From contig JALQPE010000415.1 of the NCBI GenBank assembly GCA_030407315.1, forward strand, positions 33,087-97,086: a stretch of DNA of 64,000 nucleotides, in the 5' to 3' direction. Position 1 is the stretch's first letter; each line of letters opens with the position of its first letter. A model generated the notes under the pieces. That model was not told where the DNA came from. It saw only the letters and a list, made by a program, of their open reading frames with translations, and did not search any database. This document shows, one piece after another, positions 31,211 through 44,541 of the stretch. Source of the stretch: Asparagopsis taxiformis (taxonomy: Eukaryota; Rhodophyta; Florideophyceae; Bonnemaisoniales; Bonnemaisoniaceae). Both the position numbers and the translations under genes were made by a program.

Positions 31211-33400
31211 ACGCGTCGCCACCAGATGTTCACAGGACCAGGAAGAAATACCCATTCTCGCGCACGGCAAATACACGCGATTCTTTCTACATCCAGTCGC
31301 TCCAGCGCCTCGACTATCGTTTCAGCAATCTTCCCAACTTCTGTCTGCGTCGCCTTTTCCCCAGCGCATGTCCCATTCGCCGCACCATCCTTCCTTTCCA
31401 AATCCAGTCGCGCTCCGGGAAAACAGTCGAGCCTTCGAAACATCCCCGGCTCCACAATCATTTTCTCCGCCCATCCGCCGCATATCGCCTTCTGTCACAC
31501 ACATATTTCCACGCTCTCTTCGTCGGGCCCGAAGAGCGTGTCGGATCCCGGCAGGCGGTAGCGCCTACCGGTAGAATACAGGGATGTGGATTATCCAACT
31601 TTCATCATCTGCGTTGTATCGCTCTGGAGAGCACATCAGTTCTTCCAGCGTCGCTAGGTCGATGGCGGCATCATAACAGCGATTCTCGCCGTTTTCATCG
31701 TATCGATCATTTTCTGAGACGCGTTTTGTCCACGCATAAACTCCGCAGAGTCCTGGAATGCCTTGAATAGTGCTACTTATTGGACGTGCCGTGGAGCTAT
31801 CATGGTGTATTTGTCCAGATCAGCGTCCCTGATGACGAGGTCGTGTACATCTTTGCTTAGGCGTGTTGGGGACCCAGGATGCTCCCCTTGGGCTTGTCTT
31901 GCGATGGGTGTTGGTCCAATTGTAGCAGCACTGAAATTGGTAATTGAATACTGAAATAAGATCGATGCATTTCAGACACAAATTACATGTGGAAACCAAC
32001 AAGCGAGATGTACTGCAAAGCAATGTCCGCAGTCCATTTCGTGCTCCAGCGTTGCTATGGTGAAAACTGTACCATAATGTACATGCGTCACATGCTCTAA
32101 AACCCTACATCTCCAACGCGTCGACTCGTTGCAGAAGAGACGCGGTCTGGCGCTCTTTTGCTATGGTTCAGCTCTGCCATCAGAGGGTGATCCATCCACC
32201 AACCTCCCTTACGCCGCAAATGACGAGATTGAGTCGAGACCTCATTTTCGATATTTCACTTTCAGCTGCTTCGAATGAACCAGCGGCGTTGTCACCCTCC
32301 TAGGCACAACAGCTTCAGTCGAAATCGCGCCGACAGCTGAATTGTACCACAGCTCGTCTGCTCCGGTTTTCATCCATGGAATCTGCATCGACCACGTTCG
32401 ATACGTTATCCTGGCATGAAGACAGTGATGAAAAGCCCGTCGTCCTCTCAATACTGACCAAGCCTATTACCCGTCAGAAGAGAAACTGCGCAACACAGCT
32501 CCATTGCGTTGATCAACCATGGATATCGCGCATCCCTTTTTCAGACATACCTCTGCAAAAAAACACTACATATCGCCGATCATTCGATACGACAAGTTTG
32601 ATTCTACAGCGATAACGAAGAATCCCGAAGCGCGAGACGACACGATCCATACACGTCACACATGATGCATATCTCAATGCAATACGAACTGCACGTCACG
32701 ATCGTGCCGAAATTGTAAACCACTGCGACTGTCGGAGATTTACATCACCATGTTGACAGTTGCGTGCGACACCTCGAGCGCCCCAGATACGAACTCGATG
32801 ATCGGAAAGTACGAGGCGCCCGGATCATCTCGGATCGAAAGCGATTTGACAGAATATACAGTCGCGCAACGCATGGCATGCATAAATAATACGCGACAGC
32901 TACTATTTCTGACCCGGCGGATACAAAGCGTGGCATTACTATCCCCTGAACACAACCGTTTTCGGGAAGTGACTGCGTTGTGAAGCTTATGATCAGTTCG
33001 GGGCGAATCGCAAACTTGTTGGCACTTGTGGATATCTCACAAGTGCACGATATTTGCATTCTGGCTGAACGTCGGGAATCTGCCATCATCGTTTACTACC
33101 GCACTGTCGACAGAATTGGTGTACCTGTTGTGTACATCTCCTTGGTCGTCAAAGTTTCGAGTTTCCACAGACGCATTGGACATATGGCTGATGCGGATAG
33201 CACGGCATTTCTCATCGCCTGATCGTAACGAGCGCACGTACTGACGGCGGGTAGCAGCCTTTTTGATTATTCTCTCACTTTTGATGTCCATCGCCAGTAT
33301 TCCTCCTGTGCCCCACACACTACTACACTGCATGAATACATTTGTCGTGATGATTAGTCTACATGTACATCGACTAGCCAGTTGTATTCTTGTAGTCATG
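31210..33400 (-). pseudogene. Decayed NLR relic (WD40 - TIR)
   Basis: On the minus strand, read 33.4 to 31.2 kb, homology to the receptors appears in all three frames. WD40 pieces include GTGGILAMDIKSERIIKKA (compare LGTRKGRLLVMDIPSGSVV in the intact gene). A segment near 31960-32080 resembles module A of the double NLR at 26370-26480. TIR pieces follow: FMRGQNASQKMID and then LEELMCSPERY...IPVFYRP. The tail reads EVGKIAETIVEALERLDV. Many stops and frameshifts make this clearly dead. It ends in a TIR, so its ancestor had the NB-ARC-WD40-TIR design. Confidence 0.75.
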
Positions 33401-36400
33401 TAGTGATGTCGTCATCGACCCATTACGACGGTTCAATAGGGATACCCTTCCTGGCTCTCCTCCCTCACGATCGTATTACCTCTCAGAATGAGAGTTTGCA
33501 TGAGTATCAGATCAACTTTGACGTTATATTCCTAACGTTGGATTGGAAAACAAAAGTTGTTCACGAGGGGATAGATTTAATTTGTGCATACTTCATTTGC
33601 ATCCTTCTCATCGCGTTGCACAAGACAATACATGTGATCGGCTTTACAGGACTGCAATAACTATCGAATTGATCGCAATATTTTTGTTCAAATGTCCATA
33701 ATGTCCGCTGTGACGAAGTGGATCGTTATAGATTCGCGCCGTGTATCCATTTGGGAAGCAGGATTGGGTATGTAGCACCCGCACCATTTCCATCCGAGCT
33801 GAAATGGGTGTGTTTTTCATCGTCATGTTTTGCGGTCACACCAGATTGATGAGTAGCTTGATACATGATGGATGACAAAATAGATGTTTTAAAACCGCTT
33901 TCAGGTGTGGCTAGAACATACCACCTAACGAAAAATCATACTGGATCCAACTTTGCTGAGGTTACTATACCTGGGATGCAAAATAACAAACAAGTCGAAC
34001 GGGTGAAGATGGCAATCAACTACTACCTAGGAGATGGAAATTTCTACCCAGTTCAAAACCTGCAGATTAGCAGTCCGTTGTGAGGCGGATGTGAATTCAG
34101 CATATCATCTACGCAATCAACCACAAACTCCACCAACGAATGCATCCGTGAACCCCTACCCCAGCCACAGCAGCGCTCCCAACGTCCAAATCGCACCTCG
34201 CCGTTGCGCGTCTGCCGAGTGTACACAAACCGGACATGCACAAAGCATACACCAGCGTCACACGCGCCGCAGTGTAATTTCCAGGTGTAACCTATTCAGG
34301 AGTGTTGATCCACGCGCGACCATCCAATGACACCACAGAACAGCCACATCTCCCGCGAGCACAATCGCGACATCCCATTGGCGCATCGGCTGAATTGAAA
34401 AATCTGCCCAACCATCCCATCGGACACGTAGATACACTCCCCGAGACTTGGCCCCGACGCGTGGCATGCGCGCGACAAGTGTCCATATCCAGACATATAT
34501 CCGCGATGCACGCGACGAAACCTCAAAATTTCCACAAAATCACACCGCATGCATCCCGACATCCCATCATTGCAACACTACACGCCAGCAACGACGCGCG
34601 GACCGAATCGTATTTCAACGCCGTCCGTGGCGGATGGCTCGCTTCGTTGGGGGTAGGATGGAAAGACCCGGGGCGTAGCCCCGGGTCTGCGATCCCCGAT
34701 TCGGATGGCGACTTGTGCGACCGATTCATGCGCGTGTCTCGGAGCGCCCAATCGTCCATGCAGTTGAAACGCGCATTTGTTTCCGGCTTTCAACCAGTGC
34801 GTCGTGCACAACCGCCTTCGTGCTCACGACGACATCAATATCGCACATCACTCTTCTGTCTGCATCGCACGCGATTCCGCTCATGCATCTTTCCGACCCG
34901 GTACGCTCGTTGGGTTGCGCGTGGAAATGGGCCGTTGCATGGAGACGAACTCGGCTACGGTGATTCGTGCCGACGCGGGGATGGCCCGGTGCCAGGGATT
35001 GTCGTTGGGATAAGCGAGGGTGTGAGTTGTGTTGGGTTGAATTCTGGTTTTGTAGAGGGGTTGTATGCGCCGTTGTAACATACTGCTAGCGGGAACGCAA
35101 AGATCAATTTTCGTATCGCAGTGAAGCGTTTTCGTCTTCTTTGGAGCTCTATCACTCTGTACCGGTTCTGCTACACCTCCGCGATTCATATCACCCTGCA
35201 TTCTTTCCACGTCGGTTCATTGCGCACCGCCTGCGTTAATTTGAGTGGGTGCGCCTTGTCGACCAAGTATGTGGTTCGAATCGAGCCTCAGCGTTTTATT
35301 GTTGACATCGTCAAACACATACATCCCCAATCTAGGCGCAGTCTACTTGTTTCCTTGTGTTCTATGAATCTGCTCGGCTTCCACTCTGCTTTCAAGCTGC
35401 GTATCGACAATCTTCAAGCACCTAACGTTACACACCCAACCTCGATCTGTCACCCCCTCTTCCACCGCACTTGCGAGAATGCCAACCAAAGTAGACATGC
35501 GTAATATCTACACAACTCGCTCCCACTGCATCACCACCTCGCGCCTTCACGATGCTTTTGTAATCTGATCTAGTCAGTCAACCCGGCTCTCCCCTTTCCG
35601 CCATCGCCCGTCTCCTCTACACACTCAGGCTCTCTTTAGTGCCTCCATCCCGTTCAAGCTTCCCACATGTTTACTCTGCAGCCGTGCGTCGCAAAGCTGC
35701 TACCTTCTCATCCAGCCTGGTCTCCCGCTAAACGCTGGGTCAATCACAAGCGTGTCAGGGTCAAATTCTATGACGATGTATGATGTTTTGAAGCTGAGCA
35801 GCACCTCATGTTTTCCTTCATTCACCTCACACAGACACTCACCCAGCTTGCATTCGAAGATGTAACGTTTGTTTCCAACAGACTGCCTGCCTTTGATGAT
35901 TCGCACAGCACGATGATGCCCATGCTCATGGATCACCCAACCTCAAAATCGTTATCCAATACTGCTGGGGGTTTGCAACGTCTGCGAGCGTGTGCCAGTT
36001 GTATATTCGGTCTTCGCAACTGTACAAGGGCAGGGGGTTCTGTCATGGGTAGTGTTGAAATCAGCAAAGGGCATACGTTTTGGAGATTGTGGAACACACA
36101 AAGCTTGTGCTACAGCCAATCATTGAGATAGTGGAATAGTTGGGGTTGTCGGCTCAATTTGCCCATTCGTGTGCATCCGGCGACACAAACTTTTATCGCA
36201 ACTAACTCATGATTGGGACACCATGATCTGTAATTTCATACCATGTGGAGGCCTGCAACATGCACTGATTGCTGCAGTATCGTTTAAGAATCATCTCATG
36301 GCGCCCGACATAGGTCTCTGTTTGCCCTCAAGTCGAGTACAGAAAAGTCCAAGCGCAGATTGATTCAAGGAGTTGTCTGCAGCATGGCAGCCGAGTCAAG

Positions 36401-36590
36401 TTTTTGAACCGAGTTTCAAAAGAAAATGGGATGACAGGGCACTTTGTATTGCAGCTATTCTGTGCATTGCAAAAGCAGCATTTGTCTTTTGCTGTGTGTG
36501 AAAGAGAAGCTGTGATGGGGGTACAACGAGGCTACTAGATTAGTACGGTCCAAGCTAATATTGTTTACTGTGAGACGATGGATCGGCAGT
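33401..36590. other. Intergenic DNA, no supported gene
   Basis: Short frames only. A plus-strand frame of 258 codons at 34302-35078 and a minus-strand frame of 78 codons at 35700-35936 show no family motif I recognise, and I do not call them genes. A perfect GC-rich hairpin lies at 34664-34688. Confidence 0.5.
34664..34688. repeat. Perfect 11-bp inverted repeat, 3-base loop
   Basis: The arm AGACCCGGGGC, loop GTA, and arm GCCCCGGGTCT pair perfectly and would form a very stable hairpin. It lies in a GC-rich stretch with no supported gene. Confidence 0.85.
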
Positions 36591-36599
36591 TGGAGTACA

Positions 36600-37640
36600 C
36601 GATTTAGTGCTGGACATGAGTGTGAAGATGTCCATGTGCTTAGAGGGCGGACCTGGCATGCAAAGCTACTCAATCCTGCCGTCTACCGTCAAGATCTACC
36701 GCTTTTTAGAGTTACACCAACAAGAAAAGAAGACGAATGGTGGGAACTAGAGAAGACGGACAAGTATATGACCGAGAATGTGGTGCGACACCAGCTCGGA
36801 GCGTAACGAGCTACGGAGGTTCTGAAGCTACTGACCGACTATCGATGGGTGGAGAGAATGAATGAGGACAAGGAGCGACCACCATTCCAGAAGAAACTTG
36901 TCGAACTGCATCTCTCGCGGTAGCATTTGGAAGAAGAAGAGAAGTTGCTAATGGGCAAAAGAGCGGTGCGTGATATCGAAGTAGTTGTGAGGACGATGGA
37001 GCTTTGGACGCCGCACTGTGAAAAACCGCAGAGAGTGTTCGTTCCAATTACATGGGCGACTGCGAGAATTGAGACACGCGCGAGACGTACCGGAGTGGAA
37101 TATCTGGAGCATTGAGTAGCCTTGGGATCGAGCTAAGCTTGGTGCGCCGGGTTGGACGGCTTTTCGAAGCGCGTTCTGCTGTGCGGAAATGTGCCAGATA
37201 CAATTTAGTTAGATCTGAAGTTGCCAGTGTTTTCGATAAAGCTCCGATTTGCGTCATAAATAGTCATCTTGATCCAGGTACGAAGCGCAATGCAAAGCGG
37301 ATACGTGAACGATTAGTTTCCCTACCTTTTGAACGGTTCGATGTATTCAAACGACTGTCGAGAAATATCGCATTTGCAACGACGTGAATTCGCCTGTCTG
37401 GTTGGTATACCGAGAGACCAGACGGGGATACGAAGATATGCTGCATGTGCATTCAAGCGTTGACTGCTCTAGGACGGGTGATTGTTGCTACGACATATGC
37501 GTGGCTGTAGATGGGAGACGTACACAGTGGAGGACCGAATCGAATAGTCAATGCACATGATGGTGCTTTGACATCGCGTACTGCCAGGGCGGACACAACT
37601 GTTGTCGCACGCGCATTATGTGAGGAAATAATCCTTGTTC
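36600..37640 (+). pseudogene. Decayed NLR relic on the opposite strand
   Basis: On the plus strand, pieces of the helical arm are easily read: EDEWWELEKTDKYMTENVVR, then after a stop LLTDYRWVERMNEDKERP, then RAVRDIEVVVRTMELW. They match EDEWWKLKKTENDKYMREHVVR, LLTDYRWIEEINKDEERS and RDLSAVVRAMELC in the intact gene, in the same order. A WD40 fragment CCMCIQALTALGRVIVATT follows near 37440. In-frame stops and frame changes mark it as dead. It is the only receptor copy seen on the plus strand, so at least one duplication involved an inversion or insertion elsewhere. Confidence 0.8.
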
Positions 37641-39899
37641 GGAGAACTGCAACTGTTCACGCACACAAATAGTGATGATAGTGAAGGTGCGCATTCATCG
37701 TTTGTTCACAACAGTGCACAGAGATGGGAACCTGTGTGTTTTGGGACTACGATGAACCTGGACGATTGTGGGATGTGCACGAGCGCAAGGCTCGACAGGC
37801 GTGACGAGTGTTTAAGTAGATGCTGGCGGTTGCATATATGAATTTGGGTCCTGTTGTACATTTTGCGATGGATGGGCAATAGCAGCCGTTATGTATCATG
37901 GATTGCACTCTACATGACGACGAAATGAGTGCTGTTTGTTCGTTTCGTCTCCGTGATGACTTGATGTTCTCTTGGTATTTAGCGATAACGCTTATGTTCG
38001 AGACTCGCGAGAGATTTTCAAGAGTAGTGATCAAAGCGAGGCATATTTTTCTACCTATGAGAAACTTAGAATTCAGCAGTCATAGCGCTGATAATGAATT
38101 CCCAGGACGGTCAAGTCGAACGGTTGAGATGCATCAAGTATTGCTACGTGTTTGACGTGTTCGAATACCTGGATTGAGGCACACTTTCGTCTTTAAAATT
38201 TCCACTCGCCGTCCAAAATTAGAGCTGATAGCGAACTGCATTGTTTTGCCGCATGACCCGGAAGTGCCGGAACGAATATGCTCAGCATGTAGCTCAAGTT
38301 CGCACAGGACTCGTGAGGCATACAATGACAACCTGAAGCAATACTGTCAGTCGTGATTACCGCACGCCATGGGTATTGGGGCGTTACATTTTCATGCACA
38401 TAGCACTGTCGTTTCCTCTGGCGCGGCGGTAGATTAGTCATTGAGAGGACCGAAAAAACTGCGCAAAAGAACGCAAACAAGCACTTGTCATGGACGCTAT
38501 TTCGGAAAGTTGTCGGACGGCGATGCTGATTCGTGAATGTGAAGTCTGCAGTCATATCACCAATCAGTGGATACTCTGCGAATGCCGGCAATTTTGGCTC
38601 AGCTGCACTATTGCTTTCGGGCGAGACAGAACTTTTATCACAGCCGACTCGGGGGATGATCTTGAATTTGGTCACTGTGCACTGTGTGCTAAATTTCATC
38701 TTGTGAATTTCGAGAGATGAATTCGGTGGTCTTCAACAGGTCCACTCCACCGCCGACCATACTCAATCGTCAATCGCCACAACACTTTGATCCGACTCTA
38801 CCAGTCGTCTCCCGAGTACATCCACCCAGTGTATCATACAGGGATTGATTCTAGCGCAAACCTGGAAATACAAGAAGTATGCATCTTGTTCCATCACCTG
38901 GCCCTCGATAAGCTACTGCTGTCGAATAACACCCAAACTTATTTGCAAACTAGTCTTGGGAGCTTTTCCAGATACGGCAGAGCTGCGAATTGGGCAGATA
39001 AATTGGTTGAGGAATCCTAAACCCAACTAGCAGAGGCGAAGAAGGGGATGGATACTCAGTCGGAGCTACTTGCCCTGCTGTTCCGCGTATGGAAGGATGG
39101 TGGGTAATTCAATGTCTAGAGATAGAAGCATCAATACCAGCTTTGAGATGGCTGTGTTGAAATAAAAGCATCATCGAGGGATGCAATACCGATCGGCGTT
39201 CACAACATACGTTATGAAATAATTCTACAGTACTGACTAAGAAGATAGAGCGAGGTTAAGATTGGTAGCATCTATTGACGAAATGGTCCATCCATACAAC
39301 TTCGATAGATGCACACTTGAAGGGCCGGATATCTATAATGGTGAAATTACGCTCAACATATCGTAGAATGTCACCTCCATCATATAGAGCTATGGAATTA
39401 TTCTAGCACGACACTGAAAGATAGCACATTCATCGCATATTCTTCACTGCTCCTAGTCCCACCCTCGCCTTCATATGAACGGAAGTTGGACAGGATGATT
39501 ATACTGCGCTTCGTGGTGGTGCGAATCCTGTAGAAACGATTCGCCTTGCATTGGGAACGAGAGTTTCCGATTCGAACCTACAACGGTCATATCGGTAAGG
39601 TTTGGTTTCGGCGCCTGCGCATTTTAGATTTCGTTGGCTCAGAAGAGCGACCAAATCATAATTGGTGGAACATTTTAACACGTTTTTCATTCCATTTTTT
39701 TTACCTAGAAAATTTATTGCAAGAGGATCTCTTGGAAGCGGTTAACGGTGGAACTGCTGTTCCAGTTCCGAACTATGTGTGGAAATCTGTATATATGGCA
39801 CCTTTCTGGGTTGCTCCTGAAATCACAAAACACAAAATAGGTCATATTGCATGTTGAAGATGCTACGTCATAGGTTCATACCTTTACTGATGTTGCCGG
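37641..39899. other. Intergenic DNA, possibly further NLR decay
   Basis: The first few hundred bases may continue the WD40 region of the relic, but I cannot align them with confidence. Frames elsewhere are short. A 103-codon frame at 39546-39857 has no recognisable motif. The right end meets the 3' LTR side of the decayed copia element. Confidence 0.45.
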
Positions 39900-40019
39900 C
39901 TCGGCGGCGTTGGGTTAAATAGTGTTGAGTATGTTACTGTAATGCTGCAGTGTAATAATATGATCATCCGATGATGTAGGCGGGTGCTGGTCGCGACGCG
40001 GAGAAGGGATGATCACTGG

Positions 40020-41264
40020 ACAGTCGCCGCGCGGCGCGAGCAGTGAGAGCCGGAATAGGGAGAGTTTTTGCTGAAATGGCGCGGGCTTGAGCGCTTTCGT
40101 TAGTATGTCAGCCGCGTTCGCATGTGTGGATATATGCTTGGTGTCGATGCGTTTGGGCGCCACTTGTTCTTTTGAAAAATGATATTTGACATCAATTTGT
40201 TTTGATTTTGGCGTCGGGTGTTGGGTTTTGGCTGTTGTAATCGCCCCCTGAGTTGTCCATATGAAGTATTGTTGGGTTGGGTTCTGGGTGTTGGATATCA
40301 GGGAGTAGGTTGCGTATACAGTTGATGTGCTGGGGAGCATGGTAAGCAGCCACGTATTCCGCCGCCCAAGTGCTGGGGGAAACGAACCGCTGTCTTTTAG
40401 ATTGCCATGCAACGGGTGCGTCGTTGAACATGATAACTGACCCTGATGTAGAGCGACGGGCATTGTGGCATGGTGCAAAGCCGCTGTCAGAGTACGCAGT
40501 AAGTGTGGTTTCTGGCGTAGATTTATATTCAATGACTTGATCCCGGGTGGCACTGAGATAGCGGAGAACTCGGAGACCCGCTTTCCAGTGCAGGAGTAGT
40601 GGTGCGTGTGAATATCGGCCTAGATAGACAGTGATAAAAGCTATATAGGGGCGTTTTGAATCTACTAGACAGCGCAGGTGATAAATAAGAGCATTGTAAT
40701 CGTGTGTCTTTGTGTCGAGGGATGTGTTGATGTGTTCAGATGTGTTGAGGAGATCGGAAGCAATTGGGGAGGAAGCGGGTTTGGCGTCCTGTAAGTTGAA
40801 CTTGGTGAGGACTGTAGTGTAGTGACATAGACTGGCTGTGAGATACGGATGAATTGCGGAGTACGAGTGACTCTCCATCCCAAAATGTGTTGGACAGGAC
40901 CGAGGTTCTTGAGGACATATTTACGTTGGAGGTATTGCTTGGCGTGTTCGCGTAGGGACTGGTCATTAGATATGACTAGGAAGTCGTCGACTGTGATCAC
41001 GAAAAAGATCAACTTTTCGGAGTCGTGTGGGGAAGTAAAGAGGAACGTGCAACTTTAGCTAGACAGTTGGGTGAAATTTTTGAGTTGTAGATGGTGGGAA
41101 ATGCCTTTTGTGAATGTGTTGCATGCTTGCTTTGCACTGTACGTATTACCAGTAACTCGGCGATCATGTCCAGGACATTTATAGGTACCATTTAAGCGAG
41201 GGGGTTGATAAATATAGATGGTTTTGTCGTCTCCGAAAGATTCGTGGAGAAATGCCGAGTCCAA
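40020..41264 (-). pseudogene. Copia RT and RNase H fragments
   Basis: RT motifs are spread over two frames: DSAFLHESFGDD with YIYQPPR in one, then FFVITVDDFLVISND in another (the same TVDDF variant as the young copia). RNase H motifs lie in a third frame: YSDSGFAPCHNARRSTSG, WAAEYVAAYHAP and HMDNS. The last part, near LFRLSLLAPRGD, corresponds to the end of the young element's polyprotein. It is dead through several frame changes, with no alternative function apparent. Confidence 0.85.
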
Positions 41265-41749
41265 GTCCCAATGATGGGATTCGTAGCCTAGAGTTGCGGA
41301 TATTGCGAGGGAGACGCGGATAGCCTCACGATCAGCTACGGGGGATGATATGGCGTCTGGGTCGAAGGTTAATTTGGTTGTTGGAGATCTCCGCGTATGT
41401 TGCAGCGGGTTTTACGTGTAATAGGTAAGCCGTTGGCGTCCGTCTTGGTTTTGGGGACAAATTTAACAGGGATAAGAGTGGTTGAAGGAGGAATGCTGTC
41501 TCAGGGAACATATGTAATGGTGAAACGTTTTTTCAGATTGTCTAATTCCACATTCCATGACTTCTTCCATTCGGCCGCATCAGGGGCAGCTCTGGCTTGT
41601 TTTAGATTTTTTGGCGCAGAGAATGGGATGGTAGTGGGTGGCGTGCATAAGAATACGGACGTGTGGGCTTGTGAGATTGGTGTGATGTTGGTCGTGTTGA
41701 CTGGGTCATTGTTAGGGTCATATTACTTGAAGTCGGAAACACGGCATCT

Positions 41750-42256
41750 TTATACAGTTTGCGTTGTAGGGTTATAGATGTGAAAATGATTGGCGTCGAT
41801 TCTGCCAATGTATTGGAAGAGTTCTGCACGTGGTACTAGCTGGGGAACTGGTTTGCGGCTATGTACGTAGCCGTATTGGCCAAAAGGGAGGAATTTAGTG
41901 ACAGCAGGGATGGTGTTTGTCCAGACCCCAATTGGTGTGTTTCCATGGGCAGTGTGGGGTGAGTGGTTGTGATATTCTACTGCAAACAGTAGGGCAAAGT
42001 CCCAGAGGGTGGAGGGTAGGGAAGAGGATAAGAGAAGTGCGCAGAAGGTCTCCATGAGTGTGCGGTTCACTCGTTCCACGAGGGAATTTTCCTGAGGTGT
42101 ATATGGTATAGTAGGGTGTTTGGTGATGTGGTTTGTATGGTAAAATTGCTGGAGTGGTGCGGAGAAGTATTCCTTGTCATTGTCCATTGAAAGGTCTGTG
42201 ACGCGACGGGACGTGAGTTTGTGGATTTGGGATATGTGTAGTGCAATGGCCGAGCT
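41750..42256 (-). pseudogene. Copia integrase core, second part
   Basis: The frame reads SSAIALHISQI, then MDNDKEYFSAPLQQFYHT and PYTPQENSLVERVNRTLMET. These carry the second Asp and the catalytic Glu regions. It aligns with ITSDNALEYY and PQENSLAERVNR in the young copia. Homology stops sharply at 42256 and resumes at 43512, which defines the nested insert. Confidence 0.85.
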
Positions 42257-43511
42257 GTCGATTCGACTTAGGGTAGTGAGCCGATTCGGCTAAGCACCGC
42301 GAGGTGTTCGAGCCCTCCTGTCTCGGTAGTCAGGCTCAGGTTAGAGGTGGTAGAGCTAAGGCGGATCGCCTGCTTGACTGTGGGTTGTAAGGCCACACAG
42401 ACGATACGTCGAGAATCTTGGTTCAAGTGATACTGCTATGCAGGTGAGAGGTTGGCTTGTCAGGCCAACCCTAAAGGGGTAGAAGGGATAGCGCAAAAAC
42501 TGTATCAGTAGTACACTGAAGCGGTAGTGTGTGACGGTGATACACCGGATGTCAACGGACACTTAGTGTGTGAGAGGAATGACCAACGGTCGAGAAGGAA
42601 ATGAGGGGGAGCTGATACAGCGTGAATGGTGGTCTACCAAGCAGATGAGGGTCCCTGATAGGTGGAAAAGGGGTGAGTGGGCACGTGAACCACGAGAGGC
42701 ACGAGCAGGTAAGAGACCCTGGAAGGGCAGAGGAGAAGCTGATACAGCGAGATGGCGATGCCAGAGGCGCTGGTACAGCGGTAAGAGTAGGGCAGTACTC
42801 GTGCCACGCACTATAGCCACAGGCGGAGTAGGCAAACAGTTACTGCGATCCGCAGGATGGGAGCGAAGCGACACGATCGGGTCCGGTGGTACACCAAGAG
42901 GCCGAAGACTCCTGATAGAGGGGCACGCGCGCCACAGGCTGCGCGTGGTAAGGGATAATGCTGATACAGCGGGTGGAGTGCCAAGGGCAAACGCTGGATC
43001 AGCGACGAACGGGTACCCGAAGGGTGCCAAGTACTATAGCCAAGGGAGAAGCAGGCTGACTCAGACGGCGAAACGCACCTTGGGAGCAAAATGACAACCG
43101 AACTTCCGGTAACTTTACAATCGAAGAACTGGGCGATCCGCCGTAAAATAAATACTATGTTACAGCACGGTGGCTAGCCCTAAGTGAACTTCTGCGGTTG
43201 TCGGTGGATAGGCTAAATACTGGTACAGCAGGGCGGTCGGAAAAACCCTAAATGAATGGCGTGGCAGGCGTGGTACACGCAGAGTCAGTGTCTTGTGCAA
43301 CAGGGTTAGTGTATATCACAGTGTGCCACTGGTTCCACGTGTATCGTGTCCAGTGTGTCACTGTAATTAGCATAAATATCAGAAAGGTTTGGAAAGTAAA
43401 AGTTTTCAGAAAAACCATTACACAGTTTAAAAGTGGTACATCATGCCAGGCGACCCGCCACTTGGCATAGCACCACAATTTGTAATCCTGGATGTGGGCT
43501 GCAGCAACGTT
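42257..43511. mobile_element. 1.25-kb nested insert of unknown class with repeated mini-hairpins
   Basis: Copia integrase homology breaks between Lys (codon ending at 43512) and Ser (codon starting at 42256), leaving about 1255 bp of unrelated DNA inside. This DNA carries GCTGATACAGCG or the one-base variant GCTGGTACAGCG at 42611, 42738, 42769 and 42960, and looser forms at 42992 and 43219. GCTG and CAGC are self-complementary, so each copy can form a tiny hairpin. Motif pairs spaced 31 and 32 bp suggest two diverged units of about 220 bp (42738-42959 and 42960-43180), which also share ACTATAGCCA. A 174-codon open frame on the plus strand (42570-43094) has no recognisable domain. No terminal repeat, target duplication or poly(A) tail was found. 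Confidence 0.65.
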
Positions 43512-44042
43512 CTTTTGTGCTGCGAGGTAAACATGGAGAAAACGGTTATGCTCGCCAAGAAAAGTAGCAAAGTATCAGTTGCCTTGAGTAGATGTATTGA
43601 GAGGGCCACAGGTATCAGTGTGGATATGTGCACATTTCGATGCAGTGCGTGGTTTGGTATGAAAAAGGGGGGTGGGTTGCTTGCCTAATGTACAGCCGGT
43701 ACAATTGATGTAGGGAGGCTTGTGTTTGAGCGTGTCGGGGAGGCCTTGTACGAGACCTTTGAGAGCCAATTGTTGAATCCGGGTGGGGTGTAGGTGACCG
43801 AGGCGGATGTGACAGTTTTGATAGTAGCGGTCTACAGCTTTGAGTTGTTTTGATACCGGGGGAAGCGTGGGGTGTAGTTGGGGTGGTGTTGCTTGGCGCG
43901 CATCCGTGGATTGGATTATTCGTTTTTTGTTGGGTACATGTTGGTGTTGACGAGGGTTAGGGAAATAGGGCGGTTGGTGTGGTAGCGGAGGTTGTGATTG
44001 ATTGTGTGGGGATGGTGTGGCAGTTGAGATTACCGGGGACAT
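43512..44042 (-). pseudogene. Copia integrase zinc-binding region and first part of core
   Basis: The frame shows RLGHLHPTRIQQLALKGL, then CTGCTLGKQPTP (the HHCC region) and HIHTDTCGPL, which holds the first catalytic Asp. A frameshift follows, then YFATFLGEHNRFLHVYLAAQK, ending at the junction with the insert. It is collinear with the young copia integrase. Confidence 0.85.
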
Positions 44043-44541
44043 TGTCGCTGGGAACGGGGTGGTCGTGTGGGGTGGGATTGGTAGGCGTTGTGTGTTTCTA
44101 TGTGGACGGGAAACTGTGGATCGTGAGTTGGTTGATGGAGGGCAGGGGGGTTTGTGGGGACGGTGGTGCTTCAGTATTGGGAGGAGGACGGGATGCGGGT
44201 GAAGGAGATCGTGTCAATGGGCGCTTGTGGTGAAGGCGGAAGGGTTTAGGCACTGTGGGTATGGCCTAGTATACGGGGGCGGGGGATGTAGGCTGTGTAG
44301 GTGGGGGAGGGGGTTTAGTGGATGTGGTATTGTTACGGTGAGTACGTGCACCGTGAGCCTGGGTCGTGTTGTTGAAGTGAGTACCAGCGGTTTGTTTGAA
44401 GGAATGAGTTGAAGGGTTGAGAAAATACAGGTTGTCTGTACGTGGGGCTGTAGCACAGATTATGTGACTTGGTGGTGACGGCTGGGGGTGTGTGATGTAT
44501 GCAGCATTGGTTTTGAATATGATGTCATATTGTTCGGCCAG

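Noticed and set aside
34302..35078. 258-codon plus frame
   Set aside because: No recognisable domain, crosses a perfect GC hairpin, and long frames are open on the opposite strand too; looks compositional.
42300..42330. GTTCGAGCCC in the nested insert as a SINE B box
   Set aside because: No A box at the expected distance and no poly(A) or simple-repeat tail at either edge.
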